From NCBI GenBank assembly GCA_900756555.1, contig CAAEKP010000059.1, positions 1 to 10,190 on the forward strand: a stretch of DNA of 10,190 bases. The letters are read 5' to 3'. A program made the translations under genes and the position numbers. This document shows, piece after piece, positions 1-6,006 of this stretch. The DNA comes from Peptococcaceae bacterium (GTDB lineage: Bacteria; Bacillota; Peptococcia; Peptococcales; Peptococcaceae). The first letter of the stretch is position 1, and each line of letters begins with the position of its first letter. The notes under the pieces are model-generated. The model was not told the origin of the DNA. It saw only the letters and a list, made by a program, of their open reading frames with translations, and searched no databases.

Positions 1-1
1 A

Positions 2-1819
2 AACAACCGGGGCAAAGGCAAAAACAATAAAAATATGAAAAAAGAACCGCCAAGAGAGTTTGCGGAAGTAAAACACCATGTTGTGCTGGAAGATACCATC
101 ACTGTACAGGATCTGGCCCATCAGATGGGTAAAAAATCTACCGATGTTATCATGAAGCTGATGGCTATGGGCGTAATGGCTACCATCAATCAGGATTTGG
201 ATGTGGATACCGCTACCATCATTGCCGAAGAATTTGGCGCTACGGTAGAAGTAAAAGTATCCAAAGAAGAAGAACTGTTCACAGATGTGGAAGATAAGCC
301 GGAAGATTTACAGGAACGTCCGCCGGTAGTTACCATTATGGGGCACGTTGACCACGGTAAAACATCCCTGCTGGATAAAATCCGTTCTACTCATGTAACC
401 ACCACAGAAGCCGGCGGCATTACGCAGCATATTGGTGCTTATCAGGTAGAAACACAGGGACACAAAATTACCTTCCTGGATACTCCAGGGCACGAAGCGT
501 TCACAGCCATGCGTGCTCGTGGTGCTCAGATTACCGACATTGCGATTCTGGTAGTGGCAGCCGATGACGGCGTTATGCCTCAGACCATTGAAGCGATTGA
601 CCACGCCAAAGCTGCCGGTGTACCGATTATCGTGGCAATCAACAAAATTGATAAACCAGAAGCAAACCCGGATCAGATTAAACAGGAACTGACCAACTAC
701 GGTCTGATTTCTGAAGAATGGGGCGGCGACACCATTATGGTGCCTGTTTCTGCGAAAAAAGGTATGGGCATCAGTGAATTGCTGGATATGATTTTGCTGG
801 TTGCTGAGATGGGTGAACTGAAAGCCAATCCAAACCGCAATGCAAAAGGGAAGGTTATCGAATCCAAGCTGGATAAAGGCCGCGGCCCTGTGGCTACTCT
901 GCTGGTACAGACAGGTACCCTGCATGTAGGGGATTTCCTGATTGTGGGCACCACTCAGGGTAGAATCCGTGCCATGTTTGACTATAAAGGCCGCTCTGTA
1001 AAAGTAGCTGGGCCATCCATGCCGGTAGAAATTCTGGGCTTGAATGAAGTACCGGAGGCCGGTGATGATTTCATCGCTGTTGAAAATGAAAAACTGGCAA
1101 AACAGGTAGCTGACAAACGCCAGAAAGAAAAACATCAGCAGGAAATTGCTCACAACAGCAAAGTAAGCCTGGAAGATCTGTTCGCGCAGATTAAAGAAGG
1201 CGAAATCAAGGAATTAAACATTATCCTGAAAGCAGACGTACAGGGCTCTATTGAAGCAATCCGTCAGTCCTTAGAAAAACTGGGCAACGATGAAGTGCGC
1301 GTAAACATCATCCGCACAGCAGTAGGCGGTATCCGCGAAGCTGACGTTATGCTGGCCACTGCCTCCAACGCGCTGATTATCGGCTTTAACGTGCGTCCAG
1401 ATGTTGGTGCGCGTAAGCTGGCAGAGAAAGAAGAAGTTCAGATTAACACCTACCGTGTAATCTATGAAGCAATCGAGGATGTAAAAGCAGCGCTGAGCGG
1501 TATGCTGGATCCGGATATCAAAGAAGTGGAACTGGGTCAGGCAGAAGTGCGCAATACCTTCAAAGTGCCAAAAGTTGGCGTGGTTGCAGGTTGCTACATC
1601 ACAGAAGGGAAGATTACCAGAAACGCAGAAGTGCGCGTAGTGCGTGATGGCGTTGTAATTCACAATGGTCATCTGGGCTCTCTGAAGCGGTTTAAAGATG
1701 ACGTGAAAGAAGTTGCCAGCGGATATGAATGCGGTCTGAGCGTAGAACGCTTCAACGATATCAAAGAAGGCGACATTCTGGAAGCATATACATTTGAAGA
1801 AGTAAAACGGGCATTATAA
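2..1819 (+). CDS. infB: Translation initiation factor IF-2 (5' end outside window)
   Basis: IF-2 is a GTPase that places initiator fMet-tRNA on the 30S subunit and promotes 50S joining. The frame is open from base 2 through the first ATG at 35, and the residues before that ATG are a basic Asn/Lys/Gly stretch, typical of the variable IF-2 N-terminal linker. The gene is therefore cut by the window edge rather than starting at 35. Counting from the ATG at 35: an IF2_N helical module lies at about 20-70. The G domain shows G1 GHVDHGKT (103-110), GGIT with the G2 threonine, G3 DTPGH (149-153), G4 NKID (203-206) and G5 SAK (239-241). Beta-barrel domain II starts near 267, the IF-2-specific domain III near 393, and the fMet-tRNA-binding C-terminal barrel ends the protein. 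All GTPase motifs are intact. rbfA follows after 18 nt. Firmicutes IF-2 is usually around 700 residues, so roughly the first hundred are missing. Confidence 0.98.
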   Translation, partial: NNRGKGKNNKNMKKEPPREFAEVKHHVVLEDTITVQDLAHQMGKKSTDVIMKLMAMGVMATINQDLDVDTATIIAEEFGATVEVKVSKEEELFTDVEDKPEDLQERPPVVTIMGHVDHGKTSLLDKIRSTHVTTTEAGGITQHIGAYQVETQGHKITFLDTPGHEAFTAMRARGAQITDIAILVVAADDGVMPQTIEAIDHAKAAGVPIIVAINKIDKPEANPDQIKQELTNYGLISEEWGGDTIMVPVSAKKGMGISELLDMILLVAEMGELKANPNRNAKGKVIESKLDKGRGPVATLLVQTGTLHVGDFLIVGTTQGRIRAMFDYKGRSVKVAGPSMPVEILGLNEVPEAGDDFIAVENEKLAKQVADKRQKEKHQQEIAHNSKVSLEDLFAQIKEGEIKELNIILKADVQGSIEAIRQSLEKLGNDEVRVNIIRTAVGGIREADVMLATASNALIIGFNVRPDVGARKLAEKEEVQINTYRVIYEAIEDVKAALSGMLDPDIKEVELGQAEVRNTFKVPKVGVVAGCYITEGKITRNAEVRVVRDGVVIHNGHLGSLKRFKDDVKEVASGYECGLSVERFNDIKEGDILEAYTFEEVKRAL

Positions 1820-1837
1820 GCCTGAGAGGTGAACAAT

Positions 1838-2188
1838 ATGAAAGTACGTCCAAACCGAATTGGTGAGGAAATCAAAAAAGAAGTGGTGCTGCTCATCCGC
1901 AACGGGATTAAAGATCCCCGCGTGGATAGTCTGGTCAGCATTACTGATGTGGAAGTAACACGGGACTTAAGCTACGCTACTATTTATATCAGCCGTTATG
2001 GCAATGAGCAGCAGCGTCAGGACGCGCTGGAGGGCATGAAAGCAGCCGCCCGCTTTATTCGCAGTGAGTTAAGCAAACGATTGAAGCTGCGGACAGTTCC
2101 GGAATTAATCTTTAAACTGGATGATTCTCTGGAATATGGCGCAAAAATCGAAACAATTCTGCACCAGATTCATCAGGAGGAACAGTAA
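1838..2188 (+). CDS. rbfA: 30S ribosome-binding factor A
   Basis: RbfA is a small KH-like protein that binds immature 30S subunits and helps mature the 5' end of 16S rRNA and the decoding region. The 116 residues fit the family length (about 115-130). Recognisable parts are the N-terminal RPNRIGEEIKKE helix, the central strand SITDVEVTRDLSYATIYIS and the closing signature around RTVPELIFKLDDSLEYG. I chose ATG 1838 over the in-frame GTG at 1829: that GTG lies inside the Shine-Dalgarno AGAGGTGA (1825-1832), which sits 5 nt before ATG 1838, and RbfA proteins normally begin with a Met-Lys/Ser-x-Arg start. The gene lies 18 nt after infB and 46 nt before nrnA, so it is almost certainly co-transcribed with infB. 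Confidence 0.96.
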   Translation: MKVRPNRIGEEIKKEVVLLIRNGIKDPRVDSLVSITDVEVTRDLSYATIYISRYGNEQQRQDALEGMKAAARFIRSELSKRLKLRTVPELIFKLDDSLEYGAKIETILHQIHQEEQ

Positions 2189-2234
2189 CAGAAGCTGCTC
2201 ATTGGAGCGGTAGTTATGCTTTACAGGGGGAAAC

Positions 2235-3218
2235 ATGATGCAGCAGGTGATGGCGCAAATTAAAGATATCCTGCTCAGCCAGAAGTGTGTCGCTATCTTT
2301 TCACATAATAATCCCGATGGCGATACACTGGGCTCCCAGCTGGCACTGGCCAGTGCGCTGGGTGCTGCGGGAATCGAAACAATTTTGCTGAACAATGATG
2401 CAATATCTGAACAATATAACTTTGTGGCCGGTCATGACAAAATTCAGCCGTACCGGCCAGAACTGGCTCTGCCGGATGTTATCATTTTTGTAGACTGTGC
2501 CAGCCTGGAGCTGGCAAACTGTGATGCCCAGAGCGACTTTTTGCAGGGCAAAACTATCATCAACATTGACCATCATACCAGCAATCAGCAGTATGGTACG
2601 GTCAATTATGTGCGTGGTGACGCGGCAGCCAACTGTCAGAACATCTATGAAGTGATTCAGGAACTGGGCCAGGAAATCACGCCGGACATTGCCACAGCGC
2701 TTTATATGGGGCTGAGCACGGATACCGGGAATTTCCTGTTTGACAACGTTTCATCCCAGACTCTGCGGATTGCAGCGGACTTAAAAGACTACGGTGCAGA
2801 CACCAACAGCCTGCGCTGGTACTTATATGAAAGCTGCTCACAAAAACGGGTTGAGCTGATGAAATATATTTTGAACGAGCTGCATATTTCCTACAATGGA
2901 CAATATGCCTGGAGCAAGCTCAGCTATGAGATGATACAGCGCTTACAGCCGGACAGCACCGATATTGACGGCTTAATCAATACCATTAAAAATATCAAAG
3001 GTGTGGAAGTGGCTATGTTATTTCGCGGTATAGCGGAAAATAAAACAAAAGTCAGTCTGCGCAGTAAGTTGTGGTCGGATGTGAACGCCATTGCCGGTTT
3101 ATTTGGCGGCGGCGGTCATGTGCGGGCAGCAGGCTGCACCATTGCCGGCAATGTGGAAGAAGCCGCTGAGCAGCTGGTGCCGGCGGTAAAAAAATATTTA
3201 GAAACGGAACAGCACTGA
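2235..3218 (+). CDS. nrnA: DHH/DHHA1 phosphoesterase, NrnA-type nanoRNase/pAp phosphatase
   Basis: This is a DHH-superfamily phosphoesterase of the NrnA type. Characterised Firmicutes members degrade 2-5-nt RNA and dephosphorylate pAp using Mn2+; that activity is inferred here from family membership. All motifs are present: SHNNPDGD (23-30), VDCAS with Asp87, the name-giving DHH (112-114) in IDHHTSN, and STDTGNF (161-167). The C-terminal DHHA1 substrate-binding domain carries the glycine loop GGGGHVRAAG (291-300). The 327 residues match the usual 310-330. Two adjacent ATGs (2235, 2238) follow AGGGGG at 2225-2230; the second has slightly better spacing, so the true start is uncertain by one codon. 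Its place between rbfA and truB is common in Firmicutes and suggests coupling of nanoRNA turnover to the translation operon. The stop is followed 1 nt later by truB. Confidence 0.93.
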   Translation: MMQQVMAQIKDILLSQKCVAIFSHNNPDGDTLGSQLALASALGAAGIETILLNNDAISEQYNFVAGHDKIQPYRPELALPDVIIFVDCASLELANCDAQSDFLQGKTIINIDHHTSNQQYGTVNYVRGDAAANCQNIYEVIQELGQEITPDIATALYMGLSTDTGNFLFDNVSSQTLRIAADLKDYGADTNSLRWYLYESCSQKRVELMKYILNELHISYNGQYAWSKLSYEMIQRLQPDSTDIDGLINTIKNIKGVEVAMLFRGIAENKTKVSLRSKLWSDVNAIAGLFGGGGHVRAAGCTIAGNVEEAAEQLVPAVKKYLETEQH

Positions 3219-3219
3219 T

Positions 3220-4110
3220 ATGGACGGAATTGTAAATGTATTGAAACCGGCGGGCATGACTTCCCATGATGTGGTTGCCAAACTGCGCAGAATTTATCAT
3301 ACAAAAAAAGTTGGGCACACCGGCACACTGGACCCTGACGCGGTTGGTGTGCTGCCTGTGTGTATTGGGCAGGCCACCCGTCTGGTGGAATATTTAACCG
3401 ACAAAGAAAAAACCTATAAGACAGTGGTGCAGTTTGGGCGTGAAACCAATACGCAGGATGCATCTGGCGAGGTGACAGCCACAACAGCGCTGCCCACCTT
3501 GGACAAGGCTGCATTTTGTGCTGTGACGGAGCAGTTTCTGGGCGAAATTCAGCAGGTGCCGCCCATGTACTCCGCCATCAAAAAGGATGGACAGCCGCTG
3601 TATAAATTGGCACGTCAGGGCATTGATGTGGAGGTGGAGCCGCGTTCGGTGGTGATTCATGACATCAAAGTGCTGATGTACAATCAGGAACTGGCTATGC
3701 TGGAGGTTCGCTGCGGCAAAGGTACCTACATCCGCACCTTGTGTCAGGATATTGGCCGGGCTTGCGGCAGCAGCGCACACATGGCTTATCTGATGCGCAC
3801 CGCCAGCGGATTGTTTCACATTGAAGATGCCGTATCGCTGGAAAAACTGGAGCAGGCAGAAAATCCGGACAGTTATCTGCATGATATGAACGCGAGCCTG
3901 AGCGGTATGCCGGCGTTAACGGTGACCAAGCCACTGGTGCAGACCAGAGTGCTGAACGGTCTGGCACAGCGCATTCCGGGCGTGGCAGAACTGCCGCAGG
4001 GCACAGTGTGCCGCGCAGTGTCGGCGCAGGGCGAATTGTTGGCCATTGGCACAGCGGAAGGTGAAAACTTTCAGCCGAACAAAGTATTCAAGTGTGGTGA
4101 TCAATCGTGA
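3220..4110 (+). CDS. truB: tRNA pseudouridine(55) synthase
   Basis: TruB converts U55 in the T-loop of tRNAs to pseudouridine and also acts as a tRNA-folding chaperone. The catalytic aspartate is Asp38 in the signature GHTGTLDPDAVGVLP. Other family landmarks are the ATRLVEYL helix, the conserved Tyr66 in KTYKTVVQFG, PPMYSAIKKDG, and GTYIRTLCQDIG (from 168) with the conserved Tyr-Ile-Arg. A smaller C-terminal RNA-binding domain follows. At 296 residues the length is normal. The ATG is 1 nt after the nrnA TGA and has only a weak Shine-Dalgarno (GGA within the nrnA 3' end), so translation probably depends on ribosomes finishing nrnA. Its own stop overlaps the ribF start (GTGA). The conserved neighbour relation truB-ribF is seen in many bacteria. 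Confidence 0.97.
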   Translation: MDGIVNVLKPAGMTSHDVVAKLRRIYHTKKVGHTGTLDPDAVGVLPVCIGQATRLVEYLTDKEKTYKTVVQFGRETNTQDASGEVTATTALPTLDKAAFCAVTEQFLGEIQQVPPMYSAIKKDGQPLYKLARQGIDVEVEPRSVVIHDIKVLMYNQELAMLEVRCGKGTYIRTLCQDIGRACGSSAHMAYLMRTASGLFHIEDAVSLEKLEQAENPDSYLHDMNASLSGMPALTVTKPLVQTRVLNGLAQRIPGVAELPQGTVCRAVSAQGELLAIGTAEGENFQPNKVFKCGDQS

Positions 4111-5012
4111 CAGCGCAAAAATATCGTACCGTTGTACTTGGAAATTTTGACGGCTTACATATAGGCCATCAGCAGTTAATCCAGCTGGGCAGAGCCATTG
4201 CCGATGAACAGCAGGAGGAATTGGCGGTATTTACATTTTATCCGCAGATGCAGGCAATGTTTGACGCGGATTTTTGTTATCTGCTGCCAGAAACAGAAAA
4301 ACTGGCGCATTTGCGGCAGTTGCAGGTGGATGTGGTGGAAACCGTTCCGTTTGCGGAACAGGTGGCGCGGTTATCGCCGGAAGCCTTTGTGCAGACTATT
4401 TTAGTGGAAAAAATGCGGGCGCGCCACGTTGTGGTGGGCTTTAACTATTCCTTTGGCTATCGGGGCGCAGGCAGCCCGGATTTGCTGCGGAAGCTGGGGG
4501 CGCAGTATGGGATTGGCGTGACTGTGATGGAGCCTTGCCGGATTAACGATGAAGTGGTGAGCAGTACCGCCATTCGTCAGTATTTAAAAGAGGGCGCTGT
4601 GGAGAAAGCCAATCAGATGTTAGGTTATGACTATGCCATCGCCGGCCCTGTGTGCCATGGCAACGAGATTGGGCGCACCATCGGGTTCCCCACTGCCAAT
4701 ATCAGCGTAGCGCCGCACATTCTGCTGCCAGCCAATGGCGTTTATGCCGCGCTGACCACCGTGGACGGCAAAGTTTATCCCAGCATTTTAAATATTGGCC
4801 TGCGGCCTACCATTGAAAAAAGCGTGGGGCTGACGGTGGAGGTCAACCTGCTTGATTTTCATGCCGATATTTATGGCAAAGAAATTCGCACAGAGCTGCA
4901 CGCGTTTTTGCGTTCGGAACAGAAATTTTCCGGTCTGGACGGATTAAAGGCGCAGTTACAGCGGGATGAAGCCCGTGCCCGCGAATTTTTTGCAGCCTAT
5001 GAGAAAAAATAA
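4107..5012 (+). CDS. ribF: Bifunctional riboflavin kinase/FAD synthetase
   Basis: RibF phosphorylates riboflavin to FMN and adenylates FMN to FAD. The N-terminal nucleotidyltransferase domain begins with GNFDGLHIGH (12-21), containing the HxGH AMP-transfer motif, and closes with SSTAIR (152-157), the ISSTxIR-type motif. The C-terminal flavokinase domain shows GRTIGFPTAN (189-198), which binds the nucleotide phosphates and Mg2+, and NIGLRPT (229-235). The 301 residues are typical (300-320), and both activities look intact. I accept the GTG start at 4107 because it overlaps the truB stop by 4 nt, has GGTGAT 5 nt upstream, and leaves the usual short leader before the first beta strand. No strong terminator follows; the AT-rich repeat region 5013-5441 separates it from the rpsO promoter. 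Confidence 0.96.
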   Translation: MTAQKYRTVVLGNFDGLHIGHQQLIQLGRAIADEQQEELAVFTFYPQMQAMFDADFCYLLPETEKLAHLRQLQVDVVETVPFAEQVARLSPEAFVQTILVEKMRARHVVVGFNYSFGYRGAGSPDLLRKLGAQYGIGVTVMEPCRINDEVVSSTAIRQYLKEGAVEKANQMLGYDYAIAGPVCHGNEIGRTIGFPTANISVAPHILLPANGVYAALTTVDGKVYPSILNIGLRPTIEKSVGLTVEVNLLDFHADIYGKEIRTELHAFLRSEQKFSGLDGLKAQLQRDEARAREFFAAYEKK

Positions 5013-5075
5013 ACAATAACAATGGAAAAACTAACGCACAGCTAACAAAAAACTAACAGAAAAACTAACGGTGAA

Positions 5076-5093
5076 ACCCTATTGGTTGAGCCA
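5076..5093 (+). repeat. 18-bp box, copy 1
   Basis: The sequence ACCCTATTGGTTGAGCCA lies between CTAAC repeats 4 and 5. It matches copy 2 at 5301-5318 in 17 of 18 positions, in the same orientation. GGTG lies just upstream of both. The core AACC-CTATT-GGTT is a short dyad, and in this copy TTGG-TTGAG-CCAA can also pair. Confidence 0.8.
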
Positions 5094-5136
5094 AAGCTAA
5101 CATAGCTAACGTATTTGTGCAGGGGGAGGCACTTCT

Positions 5137-5262
5137 GTAAAAAAAAATATATATCTGTTGGTTTGTATATACTGGTTTATGTTTATTGATTATGTGTATT
5201 GATTTATATGGTTGGTTTATATTATTGATATCTGTTTTTTTTTATTTCTATATCCTATGAAT
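5137..5262. other. AT-rich core with phased TATTGAT repeats
   Basis: This is an extremely AT-rich stretch between the two repeat clusters, T/G-biased on the plus strand. TATTGAT occurs at 5184, 5197 and 5223, i.e. spaced 13 and 26 bp, and TGGTTTAT at 5173 and 5213, with a variant (TGGTTTGT) at 5159. All frames contain frequent stops. It would melt easily, as in a DNA-unwinding element, but its function is not shown. Confidence 0.5.
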
Positions 5263-5300
5263 TTTGTTAGTTCTGTTAGTTTGTTAGTTTTTGGTGTGTA

Positions 5301-5318
5301 ACCCTATTGGTTAAGCCA
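5301..5318 (+). repeat. 18-bp box, copy 2
   Basis: The sequence ACCCTATTGGTTAAGCCA is the second copy of the box, with a single G-to-A difference. Here the dyad is longer (TAACC-CTATT-GGTTA, 5299-5313). The box sits in the loop of an 11-bp perfect inverted repeat, TGTTAGTTTTT (5282-5292) against its complement (5324-5334). Confidence 0.8.
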
Positions 5319-5441
5319 TTTAAAAAAACTAACAAATAGCTAACAAAAAGAAAAAATGTTAGTTTTTCTGGCTGCGGGCGGCAATCTGTGCCGCAGGAGA
5401 AAGCTGACAACACGATAAAACGATTTTTTCAGAAATAAAGC

Positions 5442-5470
5442 TTGCCAAACAGATTCATATCATGTATAAT
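5442..5470 (+). promoter_or_regulatory. Sigma-A promoter of rpsO
   Basis: The -35 box TTGCCA (5442-5447) and the perfect -10 box TATAAT (5465-5470) are separated by exactly 17 bp. Transcription should begin near 5477, giving a leader of about 84 nt before the rpsO ATG. This would uncouple rpsO from the infB-ribF operon. Confidence 0.75.
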
Positions 5471-5478
5471 TTTTAGAT

Positions 5479-5491
5479 GTGAACCGTTCAC
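5479..5491. promoter_or_regulatory. Perfect dyad at the rpsO transcription start
   Basis: GTGAAC-C-GTTCAC is a perfect 6-bp dyad around one base, placed about 2-14 nt downstream of the predicted start point. It could be an operator for a dimeric regulator, or a 5-bp hairpin with a CCG loop at the very 5' end of the mRNA. T6 follows at 5496-5501, but 4 nt away from the stem, so it is a poor terminator. Confidence 0.4.
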
Positions 5492-5560
5492 TCAGTTTTT
5501 TGTTCTCCAGCAGAAACTTAGTCGGCGGCGATTATAAAAATATTTTCAGGAGGTGCCATC

Positions 5561-5830
5561 ATGGCATTAGATGCACAGACAAAACAGACCTTAATTAAAG
5601 AATTTCAGTTACACGAAACTGACACTGGGTCTCCAGAAGTTCAGATTGCAATTCTGACAAACAAAATTACCTACTTAACCGAACACTTAAAACAGCATCC
5701 AAAAGATCATCATTCTCGTCGTGGCCTGTTAAAAATGGTTGGTCAGCGTCGTTCCCTGTTGAACTACGTAAAATCCAAAGACATCGAAAGATATCGTAAA
5801 ATCATCACTGTAATGGGTATCCGTCGGTAG
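5561..5830 (+). CDS. rpsO: 30S ribosomal protein S15
   Basis: S15 is a primary 16S rRNA-binding protein of the 30S platform and contributes to a bridge with the 50S subunit. The 89 residues equal the family standard. Landmarks are the N-terminal MALDAQTKQTLIKEF, the HETDTGSPEVQIAILT loop-helix, the rRNA-contacting HSRRGLLKMVGQRRSLLNY segment and the C-terminal RYRKIITVMGIRR. The start is unambiguous: AGGAGGTG at 5548-5555 lies 5 nt before the ATG, one of the strongest ribosome binding sites in the window. The gene has its own promoter and terminator and sits upstream of pnp as in many bacteria. The roughly 84-nt leader could allow S15 autocontrol, known in several phyla, but I could not identify an S15-binding fold by eye. 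Confidence 0.98.
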   Translation: MALDAQTKQTLIKEFQLHETDTGSPEVQIAILTNKITYLTEHLKQHPKDHHSRRGLLKMVGQRRSLLNYVKSKDIERYRKIITVMGIRR

Positions 5831-5836
5831 TAATTG

Positions 5837-5864
5837 AAAAGAGCAGCCCTGTGCTGCTCTTTTT
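5837..5864 (+). terminator. Intrinsic terminator of rpsO
   Basis: The stem GAGCAGC/GCTGCTC (5841-5847 with 5853-5859) has a 5-nt loop, is extended by A-T pairs from the flanking AAAA, and runs into a T-tract (5860-5864). It begins 6 nt after the rpsO stop and should limit readthrough into pnp. Confidence 0.92.
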
Positions 5865-5890
5865 GTGGTTTATCACTTTTCTGTTATGGT
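5863..5890 (+). promoter_or_regulatory. Weak candidate promoter upstream of the pnp hairpin
   Basis: TTGTGG (5863-5868) and TATGGT (5885-5890) are 16 bp apart. A start near 5897 would put the whole hairpin at the 5' end of the transcript. The match to consensus is modest, and the -35 box overlaps the tail of the rpsO terminator. Confidence 0.25.
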
Positions 5891-5893
5891 TCA

Positions 5894-5966
5894 TTTCGGA
5901 GGCGTAATTAATAAACAAGAGGAAATCGGGATGGTTTTTTCTTGTTTGTTAATTGCTCCACCGGAA
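5894..5966 (+). promoter_or_regulatory. Long hairpin in the pnp leader (candidate RNase III/PNPase autoregulatory element)
   Basis: The arms 5894-5927 and 5933-5966 pair without gaps over 34 positions: 26 Watson-Crick, 6 G-U and only 2 mismatches (5900/5960 and 5903/5957), with a 5-nt loop GGGAT (5928-5932). The three T/C differences between the outer 27-nt arms all become G-U wobbles in RNA, which favours an RNA rather than a DNA function. The hairpin ends 29 nt before the pnp Shine-Dalgarno. In E. coli the pnp leader forms a long duplex that RNase III cuts and PNPase then uses to repress its own mRNA; a similar role here is inference. Confidence 0.75.
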
Positions 5967-5980
5967 CAGAACAATATAAT
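5953..5980 (+). promoter_or_regulatory. Candidate promoter of pnp inside the hairpin 3' arm
   Basis: TTGCTC (5953-5958) and a perfect TATAAT (5975-5980) are 16 bp apart. A transcript starting near 5987 would lack the long hairpin and have a leader of only about 20 nt. The -10 overlaps one arm of a small A/T hairpin (AATATAA 5973-5979 with TTATATT 5986-5992) lying just before the ribosome binding site. Confidence 0.4.
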
Positions 5981-6006
5981 CTGATTTATATTAAAGGAGG
6001 AGCATT

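Larger units (their letters stand above)
5013..5441. repeat. Non-coding repeat-rich region with CTAAC/GTTAG pentamers
   Basis: I see no credible gene here. CTAAC occurs at 5031, 5042, 5053, 5065, 5097, 5106, 5329 and 5340, and its reverse complement GTTAG at 5266, 5275, 5283 and 5358. Chance alone would give about one on both strands in a stretch of this size. Successive gaps of 11, 11 and 12 bp place the first four on one face of the helix. An 18-bp box (ACCCTATTGGTTRAGCCA) is present twice, and an AT-rich core lies between the two clusters. A small GC hairpin, GCGGCA/TGCCGC, sits at 5378-5394. The layout looks like iterons around an unwinding element, or like a multi-site operator. The role is unknown, and no encoded partner protein is visible in the window. 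Confidence 0.75.

Noticed and set aside
308..1153. 281-codon minus-strand open frame inside infB
   Set aside because: It is antisense to the intact IF-2 GTPase core and its translation (Phe/His/Asn/Cys-rich) resembles no protein; it results from codon bias of infB.
1829..1840. GTG at 1829 as the rbfA start
   Set aside because: The GTG is part of the Shine-Dalgarno that serves ATG 1838; family N-termini fit the later start. The same logic rejects GTG 8230 for the GIY-YIG-like gene.
5031..5362. Reading the CTAAC array as a CRISPR
   Set aside because: The repeats are only 5 bp with 4-7 bp gaps in both orientations; there are no 23-47 bp repeats, no uniform spacers and no cas genes.
5356..5418. 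Tiny ORF of 20 codons in the ribF-rpsO gap
   Set aside because: It has no Shine-Dalgarno, its start lies within the repeat array, and nothing in its composition supports coding.
5013..5560. Chromosomal oriC with DnaA boxes
   Set aside because: I found no TTATCCACA-type DnaA boxes, and the neighbouring genes are not those of oriC (dnaA, dnaN).
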